Assembly: GCA_035547675.1 (NCBI GenBank)
Contig: DASZUI010000056.1
Coordinates: forward strand, 1-64,000
DNA: 64,000 bases
Origin: DASZTU01 sp035547675
GTDB lineage: Bacteria; Pseudomonadota; Alphaproteobacteria; Rhizobiales; Devosiaceae
Reading direction: 5' to 3'
Shown: piece by piece, positions 8,717-18,312 of the stretch
Position numbering within the stretch: the first letter of the stretch is position 1
Layout: every line of letters starts with the position of its first letter
Made by a program: the position numbers and the translations under genes
Notes under the pieces: model-generated
Seen by the model: only the letters and a program-made list of their open reading frames with translations
Told to the model about the DNA's origin: nothing
Database searches by the model: none

Positions 8717-9763
8717 TCACGGCAATCTCTGCCCGTGGCGGGGCGCGGTCTCGACCTGCGCGAATGTCCCGGGCATGTTTATAGACGTCCACTCATAGGG
8801 ATAGCCGAGCTTGAGCGGCATGGCGTCCGTCAGCTTCTGGCGCACCTCGGGCGGCAGGTCGTAATCGCCGGCGACGAGATTTTCCTCGATCTGCTCGGCC
8901 CGGCGCGCGCCCACGATCGCCGCGGTTACGCGACTGTCGCCGAACAGCCAGCTCAGCGCCACCTGGCTCGGCGTCCGCCCCAGCTCGGCGGCCGTCGCCA
9001 CCACCACGTCGATCATCTTCAGCGCATCGTCGAACCAGTAGCGCGGCAGGGTAATGGCGGCCTGGATGCCGATGCGCGATTTGGCGTCGGGCGTCGCCTG
9101 CTCCCGGTACTTGCCCGACAGCATGCCGGCGGCCAGCGGGCTCCAGCAGATCATGGCGAGCCCCTGGTCGTCGCAGGCCGGCAGCACCTCGCGCTCGATG
9201 TCGCGCCGCACCAGATTGTAGAGGTGCTGCGCCGAAACCAGCGGCTCGACATTCCTGAGCGCCGCGATGCCGTTCGCCTTGGCGATCTGCCAGCCGTAGA
9301 AATTGGAGCAGCCGAGATAGCGGATCTTGCCCGCCCGGATCAGGTCGTCGGCTGCCCGGAGCGATTCCTCGAGCGGCGTATAGGGATCGGGCCCGTGGAA
9401 CTGGTAGAGGTCGATATAGTCGATATCGAGCCGCTGCAGGCTCTTCTCGCAGGCTTCCACAATGTGCTTGCGCGACAATCCCCGGGCCGTCGGCGCCGCG
9501 TCGCTGGGAAACCAGCATTTGGTGGCCACCACGACATCATCGCGATTGTGCTCCTTGAGCGCGATGCCCACCATCCGCTCCGACTGGCCGCCGGCATAGC
9601 TGTCGGCCGTATCGATGAAGTTGCCGCCGCCTTCGATGAAGCTGCGCACGATGTCGTTGGCGGTCTGCTGGTCGCAGCCCCATTGCGTGTTGCCGAAGGT
9701 CATCGTGCCGAGGCAGAGCCGTGAAACCAGCAAGCCCGAACGTCCGAGATGGCGGTATTTCAT
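8717..9763 (-). CDS. Aldo/keto reductase
   Basis: This is a 348-residue cytoplasmic NADPH-dependent oxidoreductase of the aldo/keto reductase superfamily. It opens with MKYRHLGRSGLLVSRLCLGT. The catalytic set is visible: Asp and Tyr in DTADSYAGG, Lys in VVVATKC and His in YQFHGPDP, followed by a cofactor-binding region near the C-terminus (LFGDSRVTAAIVGARRAEQ). The start at 9763 follows AGGGGAGAACGATTCA, a strong ribosome-binding site; a long in-frame extension upstream is not supported. The relatives are general aldehyde/ketone reductases and potassium-channel-beta-like reductases. The substrate is unknown. The gene is divergent from the histidine kinase gene. Confidence 0.9.
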   Translation of the reverse strand: MKYRHLGRSGLLVSRLCLGTMTFGNTQWGCDQQTANDIVRSFIEGGGNFIDTADSYAGGQSERMVGIALKEHNRDDVVVATKCWFPSDAAPTARGLSRKHIVEACEKSLQRLDIDYIDLYQFHGPDPYTPLEESLRAADDLIRAGKIRYLGCSNFYGWQIAKANGIAALRNVEPLVSAQHLYNLVRRDIEREVLPACDDQGLAMICWSPLAAGMLSGKYREQATPDAKSRIGIQAAITLPRYWFDDALKMIDVVVATAAELGRTPSQVALSWLFGDSRVTAAIVGARRAEQIEENLVAGDYDLPPEVRQKLTDAMPLKLGYPYEWTSINMPGTFAQVETAPRHGQRLP

Positions 9764-9986
9764 TGAATCGTTCTCCCCTTGCGCACGCGGTCTTCGCGCC
9801 GCTCGGGAGCGGATCGAATAACGGAACAAGGGCGAGGTAAAGCTATGTCTGTGATTGCAGGTGCCAAACTGTAACATGACCGGGACTTGCTGGCCGCCCC
9901 GCGAGCGGGCATTGTCCAGCCGGCCGGAATGCTGCCCGAGAACGTGAAATGCTCCAGGTGACCGGCGCGGAAAGGGAACGCGGCTT

Positions 9987-11569
9987 TTGACGACGCGCAG
10001 GCTGATGCTCTGGTTGGCAGCGACGGGGATCGTTGCCGTCCTGGCCATGCTGGCGCTTGCGGCCTTCACCACCCAGCAGATCGCCACGACCGATCGCACG
10101 CTCGCCGCCAATGCTGATCGCGGAACAGCGCTCTCCAGCCTTCTCGCCGATGTCCAGCGCTATGACGGCGCGGTCGTCTCGGTGCTGCAGTTCGGCAGCG
10201 GCCAGATGGATGCGCTGGGCGACGCGCGCGTCCAGCTGGAGCGCGATTTCGCCCTGCTCGAGCATGCCACCCGCGCCGAAATCGAGGGGCTGGAAAATCT
10301 GGCCGAAATTGCCAGCCAGTTGCCGCAGGTGGACGCCACCCGCCGGGCAACCGAACTCTACCACGCCATAGATATGGCGACCAACAGCGCCCTGCAGCAA
10401 TTGCGCGCCGGCAATACCGACGACGCCCGCCAACTCTACATCACGCAGGTGCATTTCCGGCTGGTCAACGAGCTCGTTCCGCTGCTCGCCAATGAGCTCT
10501 CCACCGAGCAGAAGGAGGTCGCCGGCGGCCACGCCGCGATCGGGGCCCTGGGGCGCAATGCGTTGCTGGCCGGCCTTGCCATTGCGGGTCTCGCGGCGCT
10601 CGCGATCCTCGCGCTCGCTCTGGCGCTGCGCCGGCAGGCGCGGCGCCGTGACGAGGCGCTGTCGCAGGCCATGCGGACGATTTCGGCCGGGGGGTGGGAG
10701 TCGCCGCTCCCGGAGGCGGCTGCCGATGGGCAGCTGGGTCTCGCCCAGGCCTTCCACGCCATGGCCGCCGCCCTGGGTGCGCGTGAGCGCGCCACGGCCG
10801 ATGCGGCCGCGCGGCTCCGCGCCGAGATGGAAGCGCGCTCGCGCCTCTGGGACGAGGCCAATCGCGACCTGCTGGCCGCCGAGGAGCGGCGCACGCAGTT
10901 CCTTGCCGATGTGAGCCATCAATTGCGCACGCCGCTGACCATCCTGCGCGGCGAAGCCGACCTCGCCCTGCGCGCCCGCCCGCGCCTCGCCGATCTGCGC
11001 CAGGCGCTGGGCCGCATCGAAACGCAGGCCGACGAGATGCGCCAATTGCTGGAAGACCTCGTCGCCTATGCCCGCACCGAAGCGGAGAGCCGCCTGCACG
11101 AACCGGCCGAAATCCGCTTGGGGGAGGTGATCGGCGCGGCGGTCGACGAGGGCCGGGCGCTCGCCGAGCAGCGCGAGGTTTCGATCCTTGCCAGCCTGCC
11201 GGCCGAAGGGCTCGTCGTCGAAGGCGATTCGCGCCGCCTCAAGCAGGCGCTGCTGATCGGGCTCGACAATGCCGTCAAGCATTCTCCGCCGGGCGGCCAT
11301 ATCGATGTGGCGGCGGCGCGGAGCGGCGATGAGGTCGCCATCCGCATCGTCGACGACGGGCCGGGCATCGACCCCATGGAGCAGCCGCGCGTCTTCGAGC
11401 GCTTTTTCCGGGGCCGCGCCGAGGCGGAGCTGCTGAACGAAGGCCTGGGCATCGGCCTGCCGATCGCGAGGCAAATCGTCGAGCGGCATGGCGGCACCAT
11501 CGCACTCGGCAACGAGGCGGGGCGCGGCGCCGTGTTGGAGATCAGATTGCCGGCTCTGGACGGGACGTG

Positions 11570-11570
<1 letters not shown>
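9987..11570 (+). CDS. Sensor histidine kinase
   Basis: This is a 527-residue membrane sensor kinase. It has an N-terminal transmembrane helix (about 7-27), a mostly helical periplasmic region to about 190, and a second membrane helix rich in Leu/Ala at about 193-215. A HAMP-like linker follows, then the phosphoacceptor box FLADVSHQLRTP with His311, and an HATPase domain with N box (LDNAVKHSPPGG), VDDGPGIDP and GLGIGLPIA. The start is TTG, preceded by AAAGGGA. It overlaps the response regulator start, forming a standard two-component pair. The input signal is unknown. Its position next to the PQQ accessory transporter genes makes an alcohol- or redox-related signal possible. Confidence 0.92.
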
Positions 11571-12241
<671 letters not shown>

Positions 12242-12268
12242 GCCGGCCCTCCCGGGCCCGGCCCTTGG

Positions 12269-13126
12269 CTATCCCCTGTGCAATCGCCCGATGGCACCCG
12301 CCTGCGGGTTGTAGCCATGTGCGGCCAGCGCGAAGGCGACGATGGTGCAGCCGACGACGACCGCCAGCGAAATCCAGTCCATCTGCCCATAGGCCGAAAA
12401 GCGCATCAGCTCGACCGCATGGGTGAAGGGATTGATCTCGCTGAGCCAGAATACGAAATCCGCTCCCGCCTCGCGCAGCTTCCACAGGGGATAGAGCGCC
12501 GAGGACAGGAAGAACATCGGGAAGACGACGAAATTCATCATCCCGGCGAAGTTCTCGATCTGCCGGGTATAGACCGAGACCAAGAGCCCGATCGAGCCGA
12601 GCATCAGCCCCGACAGGATGAGGCCGGGAATGATGGCGACGAAGCCCCAGCCGGGGAAATTAAAGCCGAAGAGCCACGCCAGCAGCAGGAAGGCATAGCA
12701 TTGCAGCGCCGCAAGGATCGTGGCGGCGGCGATCTTGGCGAAGAGCAGGAAATTCCGCGGCAGCGGGCTCACCAGCATCACCCGCATCACCCCCGCCTCC
12801 CGGTCATAGACCATGGAGAGCGCCGACTGCATGCATTGGAACAGGATGATGATGCCCATCAGCCCGGGCAGGATATATTCCTGATAGGGCGTGTAGGTCT
12901 GATAGGGCGGAATGATCGAGACGCCCAATATGTCGTGCAGGCCCGTCGCGAACACCAGCAGCCATAGCGCCGGCCGGACGATAGCCGAGATCAGCCGCTC
13001 CGTCTGGCGGACGAACTTGCTCAGCTCGCGCTTCACGATGGCGGCGAAGCCCAGCCACAGGCGCACCCAGCCAGGCGTCGAGACGCCCGAGCCGATGCCG
13101 GAGTCGATTGCCGTTGCCGTGCTCAA
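12269..13126 (-). CDS. ABC-2 type transporter permease of the PQQ-alcohol-dehydrogenase accessory system
   Basis: This is a 285-residue integral membrane protein of the ABC-2 export permease family. About six hydrophobic segments are seen, with the conserved interior PLPRNFLLFAKIAAATILAA and YILPGLMGIIILFQCMQSAL. Close neighbours (binding protein, YVTN propeller, divergent ATPase) match the transporter genes that accompany PQQ-dependent alcohol oxidation in pseudomonads and methylotrophs (ped-type loci), so this is probably the PedC-like permease. The start is TTG, preceded by AGGGGAATTGAA. A strong hairpin lies between it and the upstream gene. What is exported is not known for the family. 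Confidence 0.82.
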   Translation of the reverse strand: MSTATAIDSGIGSGVSTPGWVRLWLGFAAIVKRELSKFVRQTERLISAIVRPALWLLVFATGLHDILGVSIIPPYQTYTPYQEYILPGLMGIIILFQCMQSALSMVYDREAGVMRVMLVSPLPRNFLLFAKIAAATILAALQCYAFLLLAWLFGFNFPGWGFVAIIPGLILSGLMLGSIGLLVSVYTRQIENFAGMMNFVVFPMFFLSSALYPLWKLREAGADFVFWLSEINPFTHAVELMRFSAYGQMDWISLAVVVGCTIVAFALAAHGYNPQAGAIGRLHRG

Positions 13127-13170
13127 TTCAATTCCCCTTCGCGGGCCGGAGGCGTAATGGGCGGAAACCC

Positions 13171-13200
13171 CATTACTTCCCTAACACGAGGGAAGAAATG
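13171..13200. promoter_or_regulatory. Hairpin between binding-protein gene and permease gene
   Basis: A 12-base stem with one mismatch (CATTACTTCCCT paired with AGGGAAGAAATG) encloses a six-base loop. It lies in the 93-base gap on the transcript of the transporter genes and could attenuate expression of the permease or stabilise the upstream message. There is no clear U-tract, so a strong terminator is less likely. Confidence 0.55.
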
Positions 13201-13219
13201 GTGTTCCCGCACGCATTTG

Positions 13220-14461
13220 TCATTGGCACTTGTGCTCCGGCTCGTCTTCGCCAAGCGTATCTAGATCGTTGGTCTGGTGCAGGAACCCGGGCAGCGGCGG
13301 CGCCACGATCACCGCGTCCGAGGTCGCCAGCACCAGCGGCTGGCGCAGCTGCCCGTCCCAGGGGCGGAAGTTGAGCGCATAGCCCTTGGCGCCGTCGAGC
13401 GCCAGGTCCTGGCTCTTGAGATAGGCGTCGATCTTGTCGGGCGACGAAACATCGGGCGACCGGCCATAAGCGTCGGAAACCGCCTTGGCGGCCATCCATG
13501 TGCTCCAGTCCGCGCCCGTCATCTCGCGGCGGTGATCGGTGGCCTTGAGGAAGCGGGAGGTGACCTGCGTCGCCCCGTCGCGGTCCCAGGACCAGTGCCA
13601 CTCCACCGGCACCAGTCCTTCGGTACCGACGACCGGCCGGGGGAGCTGGGTCGAATATTGCAAATAGCGCCCATATTCGCCCTCGCTGTCGGCGACGAAC
13701 ACCACGTCGTAATCGATGCCCCCCGTCACCAGCAGCGCATTGTTGTTTTCCTGGCTGTCCGGCGTGCGCGACAGGGTGAACATGCGCGTATCCACCACGT
13801 TGAGCCGCAGCCGGGCGGCCGACGTCTTGAAGGCGTCGGCGATCTGCTTGTCGCGCGGCAGCGGGCCCTGCAGCACCAGCACCTTGTTCCAGTTGCGCGT
13901 CTTCAGGTACTGCACCAGCCCGTCCTCCAGCATGCGGTCGGAAGCCGCCGTATGCAGCAGATTGGCGTAGCAGCGGTCGCGCAGGAAATCGCCATGCGCC
14001 GAGGCATTGATCAGCGTGACGTCGAGCCCCTTGGTCTGGGCCGCAAGCTGGTCGACCATGTCGTCGGGCAGGTCGAGGATCACGAACCGCTCGCCCTTGC
14101 CCACCATGGCCTTCACCTTGGCGACAAGATCGTTGATGTCGGTGCCCTTCTCCGCGTCGAGGCTCAGGATGAAGCCGTTGGCCTTGGCCACGATCGCCTC
14201 GTCGGCAAGACCCATCTGCGCGCCGGTCACCGGGTCGTCCGGCGGCGCCACCTGGATATCGGTGAACGTCAGGACCGGCGCGTTGCGCGGATCGTTGACG
14301 ACGCCGAGATAGCCGATGGCGACGTTCTTGGGTGCCGCATTGGCGACGTTCGGGTCGGTGCTGGCGGCGGGCAGCTTCACCTTGGCCTCCACCGCGGCGC
14401 TGGTGCAGACCAGCGCGAGGGCCGAGGCCGCCAGCAGGGGGAGGATGCGGCGCTCAGTCAT
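13220..14461 (-). CDS. ABC transporter substrate-binding protein of the PQQ-alcohol-dehydrogenase system
   Basis: This is a 413-residue secreted protein with an N-terminal signal peptide (RRILPLLAASALALVCTSAA). The mature part resembles type I periplasmic binding proteins: VAIGYLGVVNDPR near the N-terminus, paired Rossmann-like segments such as VLVLQGPLPRDKQIADAF, and VVGTEGLVPVEWHWSWDRDG. Proteins of this length and ending (FLHQTNDLDTLGEDEPEHKC) belong to a family found only near PQQ-dependent alcohol dehydrogenases. Its start overlaps the stop of the YVTN gene by eight bases. An importer-type binding protein paired with an export-type permease is a known oddity of this system. Confidence 0.82.
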   Translation of the reverse strand: MTERRILPLLAASALALVCTSAAVEAKVKLPAASTDPNVANAAPKNVAIGYLGVVNDPRNAPVLTFTDIQVAPPDDPVTGAQMGLADEAIVAKANGFILSLDAEKGTDINDLVAKVKAMVGKGERFVILDLPDDMVDQLAAQTKGLDVTLINASAHGDFLRDRCYANLLHTAASDRMLEDGLVQYLKTRNWNKVLVLQGPLPRDKQIADAFKTSAARLRLNVVDTRMFTLSRTPDSQENNNALLVTGGIDYDVVFVADSEGEYGRYLQYSTQLPRPVVGTEGLVPVEWHWSWDRDGATQVTSRFLKATDHRREMTGADWSTWMAAKAVSDAYGRSPDVSSPDKIDAYLKSQDLALDGAKGYALNFRPWDGQLRQPLVLATSDAVIVAPPLPGFLHQTNDLDTLGEDEPEHKCQ

Positions 14462-15434
14462 CGATGACCACGCTGTGCGGCGTACGGCCGGCGGGGATCG
14501 ACTTCACCGGCTTCATTGTCTGCATGTCGACGATGGTGATGTCATCCGACAGGCCGTTGGTGACGATCGCGGTCTTCTCGTCGCGCGACAGGCCCACGCC
14601 CCAGGCGCGCTTGCCCACCAGCACATAGGAGAGCACCTGCTTGGTGTGCGCATCGACGATCGCGATGTTGTTCGCACGCCCCAGCGTCAGCAGCACCTTG
14701 GAGCCGTCTTTGGTGATCGCCATGCCGACCGGCGTCACGTCTTCCTCGCGGAACCCGGGCGGCACGAAGGTGAGCTGGGCGGTAACCGTGTTGGTCGCCC
14801 GGTCGATCACATCGACTTCGCTCGACAGCTCGCAGGAAACCCAGAGCTCCTTGCCGTCGGGGGTGAGCACGAAGCGGCGCGGCCGCGTGCCGACGACGAT
14901 GTTCTTGGTCACGGTGCCGGTCGCCGTATCGATGACATGCACCATGTCGGCCACTTCGGAAGTGGCGTAGAGCGTCTTGCCGTCCTCCGACAGGATCACG
15001 CCCTCCGGTTCGGCACCCGTCGGCACGTCCTGCAGCGACTGGCCGGTGTCGATGTCGAGCTTTTCAATGCGGGAATCTTCTTCGTCCGAGACGTAGAAGG
15101 ACTTCTCGTCGGCCGAAAGCTCGAACATTTCCGGGCTCGGGCCGGTCGGGATCTGCTTGATGTCGGTCAGCTTGCCGACATCGATCACGTCGATCGTGTC
15201 GTCGTCGCCGCACGCCACATAGAGCAGCGTGTGATCGTTGTTGAAGTGCATGTCGCGCGGACGATGCGAGGTCGGGATCGACTTGATCTTGTTGAAGCTC
15301 GGGTCATAGACGATGACCTCGTTGCTCTTCTCGTTCGAAACGAAGATGTTGCCCGTGCCCTTCGCCATGGCCGGTGCGCTGAGCGCGCCCAGGACCAGCA
15401 GCGAACCGAGGGCGATGGAGAATGCTTTCATCAT
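14454..15434 (-). CDS. PQQ-catabolism-associated YVTN beta-propeller protein
   Basis: This is a 326-residue periplasmic propeller with a signal peptide (KAFSIALGSLLVLGALSAPA, then MAKG). Seven or so blades repeat around motifs such as IFVSNEKSNEVIVYDPS, TLLYVACGDDDTIDVIDV, TLYATSEVADMVHVIDTATG, and a final SDDITIVDMQTMKPV. This is the family linked to PQQ-dependent alcohol catabolism. The start at 15434 overlaps the stop of the preceding gene (TAATG), and its end overlaps the binding-protein start, so three genes are tightly coupled. The biochemical role is unknown; the propeller probably serves as a binding scaffold in the periplasm. Confidence 0.85.
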   Translation of the reverse strand: MMKAFSIALGSLLVLGALSAPAMAKGTGNIFVSNEKSNEVIVYDPSFNKIKSIPTSHRPRDMHFNNDHTLLYVACGDDDTIDVIDVGKLTDIKQIPTGPSPEMFELSADEKSFYVSDEEDSRIEKLDIDTGQSLQDVPTGAEPEGVILSEDGKTLYATSEVADMVHVIDTATGTVTKNIVVGTRPRRFVLTPDGKELWVSCELSSEVDVIDRATNTVTAQLTFVPPGFREEDVTPVGMAITKDGSKVLLTLGRANNIAIVDAHTKQVLSYVLVGKRAWGVGLSRDEKTAIVTNGLSDDITIVDMQTMKPVKSIPAGRTPHSVVIDD

Positions 15435-15898
15435 TACTGGACCAGAACCGTTCCCTTGAGGCCCCTGTTCTCGAAGCCCGGCGTATAGAAGTCGAACTGC
15501 CCGGGCATCAGGGGAATGAACTGGATCGTCATCGTGCCGGCGTCGTCGAACTCGATGCGGTCGAGGCATTGGGTATGCACTTCGTTGGCGTTGTTGTCGC
15601 CCGACACGATCTGGCTGATCCAGGAACTCGCGAACAGCTCGGGCGCGGCGAGCCCGATATCCTCTTCTTCGCCGTCGGACGAGACCGTCCACCAGTAGAA
15701 CTTGCCGGTTTCGAGGCTGTAGCTGGTCTGCGAATATTTGAGATCGGCGGTATCGATCTTGAGCTCCGGCAGCTTGATCGGGTCATGCGCGAGATTGCCC
15801 TTGGCGAAGCTCGGCCCGGCGGCCAGCCCGGTCGCCGCCATGGCCGCAAGGCCCCCGGCTATCGAATACAGGGCGCGGCGGCGCGTAAGCAGGGTCAC
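15434..15898 (-). CDS. Small secreted cupredoxin-like protein
   Basis: This is a 154-residue exported protein. After the start it has a basic twin-arginine-like segment (TRRRALYSIAGG) and a hydrophobic stretch ending near AGPSFAKG. The mature part has a beta-rich pattern with IQFIPLMPGQFDFYTPGF near the C-terminus, like the end of cupredoxin domains, but the usual His-Cys-His-Met set of a type 1 copper site is not evident (one His and one Cys in EVHTQC). I place the start at GTG 15898, nine bases after GAGGGAG; frames opening upstream lack such a site. It heads the coupled operon with the YVTN propeller and the binding protein. Confidence 0.6.
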   Translation of the reverse strand: MTLLTRRRALYSIAGGLAAMAATGLAAGPSFAKGNLAHDPIKLPELKIDTADLKYSQTSYSLETGKFYWWTVSSDGEEEDIGLAAPELFASSWISQIVSGDNNANEVHTQCLDRIEFDDAGTMTIQFIPLMPGQFDFYTPGFENRGLKGTVLVQ

Positions 15899-16092
15899 TT
15901 GGCAAATCTCCCTCGGCTGGTTGCCAGGACGGCATAGCGCACGCTGCACCACCGGCAATGTCCGGTTTGCAATAAAAGACATTGCGATCGCCAATGTGCC
16001 CCGATGCTAGGCCGGTAGCGAGGCGGGAGACGCCGCGGCCATTCGGGCCGTTCGCCCCGTCCCGGTGCAGCCGGACCGATTGAGGAACGCCA

Positions 16093-16872
16093 GTGAGTCC
16101 AGAAGATCAGCCGCTCGTCATGCACCTGGCCGATGTGTCCAAGTCTTACGGCAAGTTCACCGCGCTCAAGGGTATCAGCCTCGACATCGGCCCCTCCGAG
16201 CTCGTCGGCCTCCTGGGCCCGAACGGGGCCGGGAAGTCGACCCTGTTCCAGATCGCCGCCGGTCTGTTTGCTCCGGATAGCGGCACAGTGGAATTGTTCG
16301 GCCTCAATTACCGAAGCAACAGCGCCGACATCCTGTCGCGGCTCGGCGTCGTGTTCCAGTCGCGCTCGGTCGACCTCGACATGACCGTTCGGGCCAACCT
16401 CGCCTTCCACGGCGCGCTGTTCGGCCTTGCCGGGCGGGAGCTGCGGTCCCGCATCGAGGAAGTGACCGACCTGCTCGAGATCGCGGACCTGATCAAAAAG
16501 CCGGTGCGCACGCTCTCCGGCGGCAACCAGCGCCGGGTCGAGATCGCCCGCGCGCTGCTCAACCATCCCGATTTGCTGCTGATGGACGAGCCCTCGGTGG
16601 GGCTCGATGCGACCACCCGCCGCATGCTGGTCGCCCACATGCAGGTGGTGCGGCAGAAGCGCGGCACCTCGATCCTCTGGGCGACCCACCTCGTCGAAGA
16701 GGTGGCCCATGCCGACCGCATCGTGCTCATACGCAGCGGCGAGATCATCCGGCAGGGCACGCCGGCCGAGCTGAATGCCGCGGCCGGCACCGCCGACCTC
16801 ACCGAGGCCTATATTACCCTCTCGGGCGGCAATCGCGAGGCGGTGGAGGCGGCTGCCCCCACCGAGGGATGA
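16093..16872 (+). CDS. ABC transporter ATP-binding protein of the PQQ-alcohol-dehydrogenase system
   Basis: This is a 259-residue cytoplasmic ATPase. It has the Walker A motif GPNGAGKS, Q-loop (VVFQSRSVDLDM), signature SGGNQRRVE, Walker B LLLMDEPSVGLD and switch His in WATHLVEEV. The subfamily is the drug/Nod-factor-like exporter group that pairs with ABC-2 permeases. The start is GTG with TTGAGGAACGCCA before it. It is divergent from the rest of its transporter (permease at 12269-13126), with about 190 bases between it and the small secreted protein gene, so both halves could be controlled from one region. Confidence 0.88.
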   Translation: MSPEDQPLVMHLADVSKSYGKFTALKGISLDIGPSELVGLLGPNGAGKSTLFQIAAGLFAPDSGTVELFGLNYRSNSADILSRLGVVFQSRSVDLDMTVRANLAFHGALFGLAGRELRSRIEEVTDLLEIADLIKKPVRTLSGGNQRRVEIARALLNHPDLLLMDEPSVGLDATTRRMLVAHMQVVRQKRGTSILWATHLVEEVAHADRIVLIRSGEIIRQGTPAELNAAAGTADLTEAYITLSGGNREAVEAAAPTEG

Positions 16873-16877
16873 AGCTT

Positions 16878-17411
16878 CTACTTGAGCGGCGAATGATTTT
16901 GCTTGGCGCGGTATTCCCAGGGATTCTCGAGCGTGATGCCGTCGGCATAGAAGCCCTGCTTGGCCGCCTTGGCCGCCTTGGCGTCGGCCAGATAGGCCTT
17001 GCTTTGCGGGTCGTGCGGATAAGGCAGGGCGAGGCCCTGCTTGATCAGCACGTCGCCGACATCCTGGTCGCCCACTTTGCAGGTGCCGCCGCGCCGGCCG
17101 AGCGGGTCGGGCGCGCCGGTCAGCGTGCAGGTCACCGTGGGCGCCGACTTGACCGTCTGGTCGAGGACCGCGAAGGCGGTGTCGGCGCATTGCCACAGCT
17201 TGTTGCCCGCCTCGTAGCAGGGCTGGTTGGCCTCGGGCGCATCGATGCCCAGGAGGATCACCCGGGTGTCGTTCACCTTGATGATGTCCGGCCCGATGGC
17301 CTCTGCCGGCCCGGTGACGGTATCGGCCGATTGCGCCAACGCCGCCATCGGCGCGAGCAGCGTCAGGCAGGCGGCGAGCGCGCCGAGGCGCGTCAGGAAT
17401 TCCAGTCTCAT
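16878..17411 (-). CDS. Secreted SNase-fold protein with degenerate active site
   Basis: This is a 177-residue protein with a signal peptide (RLEFLTRLGALAACLTLLAP). It shows the staphylococcal-nuclease-like core: VILLGIDAPEANQPC, DPLGRRGGTCKVGDQDV, VLIKQGLALPYPHD and KQGFYADGI. The DAPE acidic residues and the later Gly-Arg are present, but the usual Arg in the [V/F]RLLG-type segment is Ile here, and the aspartates of the usual DGDT metal motif are absent. Several cysteines (QPC, LWQC, TVTC, GGTC) could form disulfides. It may have lost nuclease activity. It ends close to the ABC ATPase gene and is divergent from the pentapeptide gene. Strong ribosome site: GGAGAG before ATG 17411. Confidence 0.75.
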   Translation of the reverse strand: MRLEFLTRLGALAACLTLLAPMAALAQSADTVTGPAEAIGPDIIKVNDTRVILLGIDAPEANQPCYEAGNKLWQCADTAFAVLDQTVKSAPTVTCTLTGAPDPLGRRGGTCKVGDQDVGDVLIKQGLALPYPHDPQSKAYLADAKAAKAAKQGFYADGITLENPWEYRAKQNHSPLK

Positions 17412-17474
17412 TACACTCTCCAGTCCAAACAACGCGATCGGGCGCAATCGCCCGCTGCGCAAAGGGGAAATGCC

Positions 17475-18245
17475 ATGCCCAAAGCCATGCACAAGAAACT
17501 CGCGATCGCCCTGCTTCTGGCCGCGGGCGCGGTGGCGCCGGCCTATGCCGATAACGTCGGAGACCTGCTGTCGGGCGTCCGCAAGGAGTGCCGCGGCTGC
17601 GACCTCCACGGGGTCAGCTTCAAGAAGGCCGACCTCTCGGGCGTCGATTTCACCGGCGCGAACCTCGCGGGCGCCAGCTTCCATCGCGCCGTCCTGAAAG
17701 GCGCCATCTTCGACAAGGTCAAGGCGGACGGTGCGAATTTCAACCTCGCCGATCTCTCGAATGCGAGCTTCGTCGGCGCCACGCTGACCAACACCATGTT
17801 CTATGAGGCCCAGCTCGATGGCGCCAAGCTCGACGGCGCCGACCTCAAGGGCACCCATGTGCAGCGGGCCCGCATGACCCGTGTCTCGGCCGTCAAAAGC
17901 GATTTCGACCAGGCCACGATGACCGAGGTCCGGCTCAATTTCGCCAAGCTCCAGGGCGCCTCGCTGGTCAGCGCCAACCTTGGGCAGGCCAGCGTCGGCA
18001 ATACCGATTTCGACGACACTCATGTCGATCACGCCAATCTGCAATACGCCAAGGCGTCCAACGCCACCTTCCGCGGCGCCACCATCAACCAGACCGATTT
18101 CTATGGCGCGCAATTGCGGAACATCGATTTCGGCAAGGCCACCATCACGGCAAATCGCTTCACCACCGCCGACCTGAGCGGCGCAACCTTCGACGGCGCG
18201 CAGCTCGCCAACAACTACATGGCCGACGGCCATCTGCAGCAATAG
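17475..18245 (+). CDS. Secreted pentapeptide-repeat protein, paralogue 1
   Basis: This is a 256-residue exported protein. A signal peptide (MHKKLAIALLLAAGAVAPAYA) leads to a short segment with a CxxC pair (ECRGCDLHGV), then about 40 pentapeptide repeats of the A(D/N)LXX type (KADLSGVDFTGANLAGASF and so on) to the end. The repeats predict a right-handed quadrilateral beta-helix in the periplasm. The start at 17475 follows AGGGGAAATGCC. A paralogue with the same plan (signal, CxGC, repeats) lies at 37465-38349 within the second PQQ module. No enzymatic residues are recognised. Association with PQQ dehydrogenases suggests a structural or docking role. Confidence 0.85.
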   Translation: MPKAMHKKLAIALLLAAGAVAPAYADNVGDLLSGVRKECRGCDLHGVSFKKADLSGVDFTGANLAGASFHRAVLKGAIFDKVKADGANFNLADLSNASFVGATLTNTMFYEAQLDGAKLDGADLKGTHVQRARMTRVSAVKSDFDQATMTEVRLNFAKLQGASLVSANLGQASVGNTDFDDTHVDHANLQYAKASNATFRGATINQTDFYGAQLRNIDFGKATITANRFTTADLSGATFDGAQLANNYMADGHLQQ

Positions 18246-18312
18246 CCCCGGGTGGGAACACCGGCCCGGCGGGCGGGCGACGGCATGGCGGCGCCCGCCC
18301 CGCATCCCGTGC

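Noticed and set aside
15895..17196. A 433-codon open frame on the - strand over the ABC ATPase
   Set aside because: The + strand ATPase has all ABC motifs. The opposite frame has none and overlaps the nuclease-fold gene as well.
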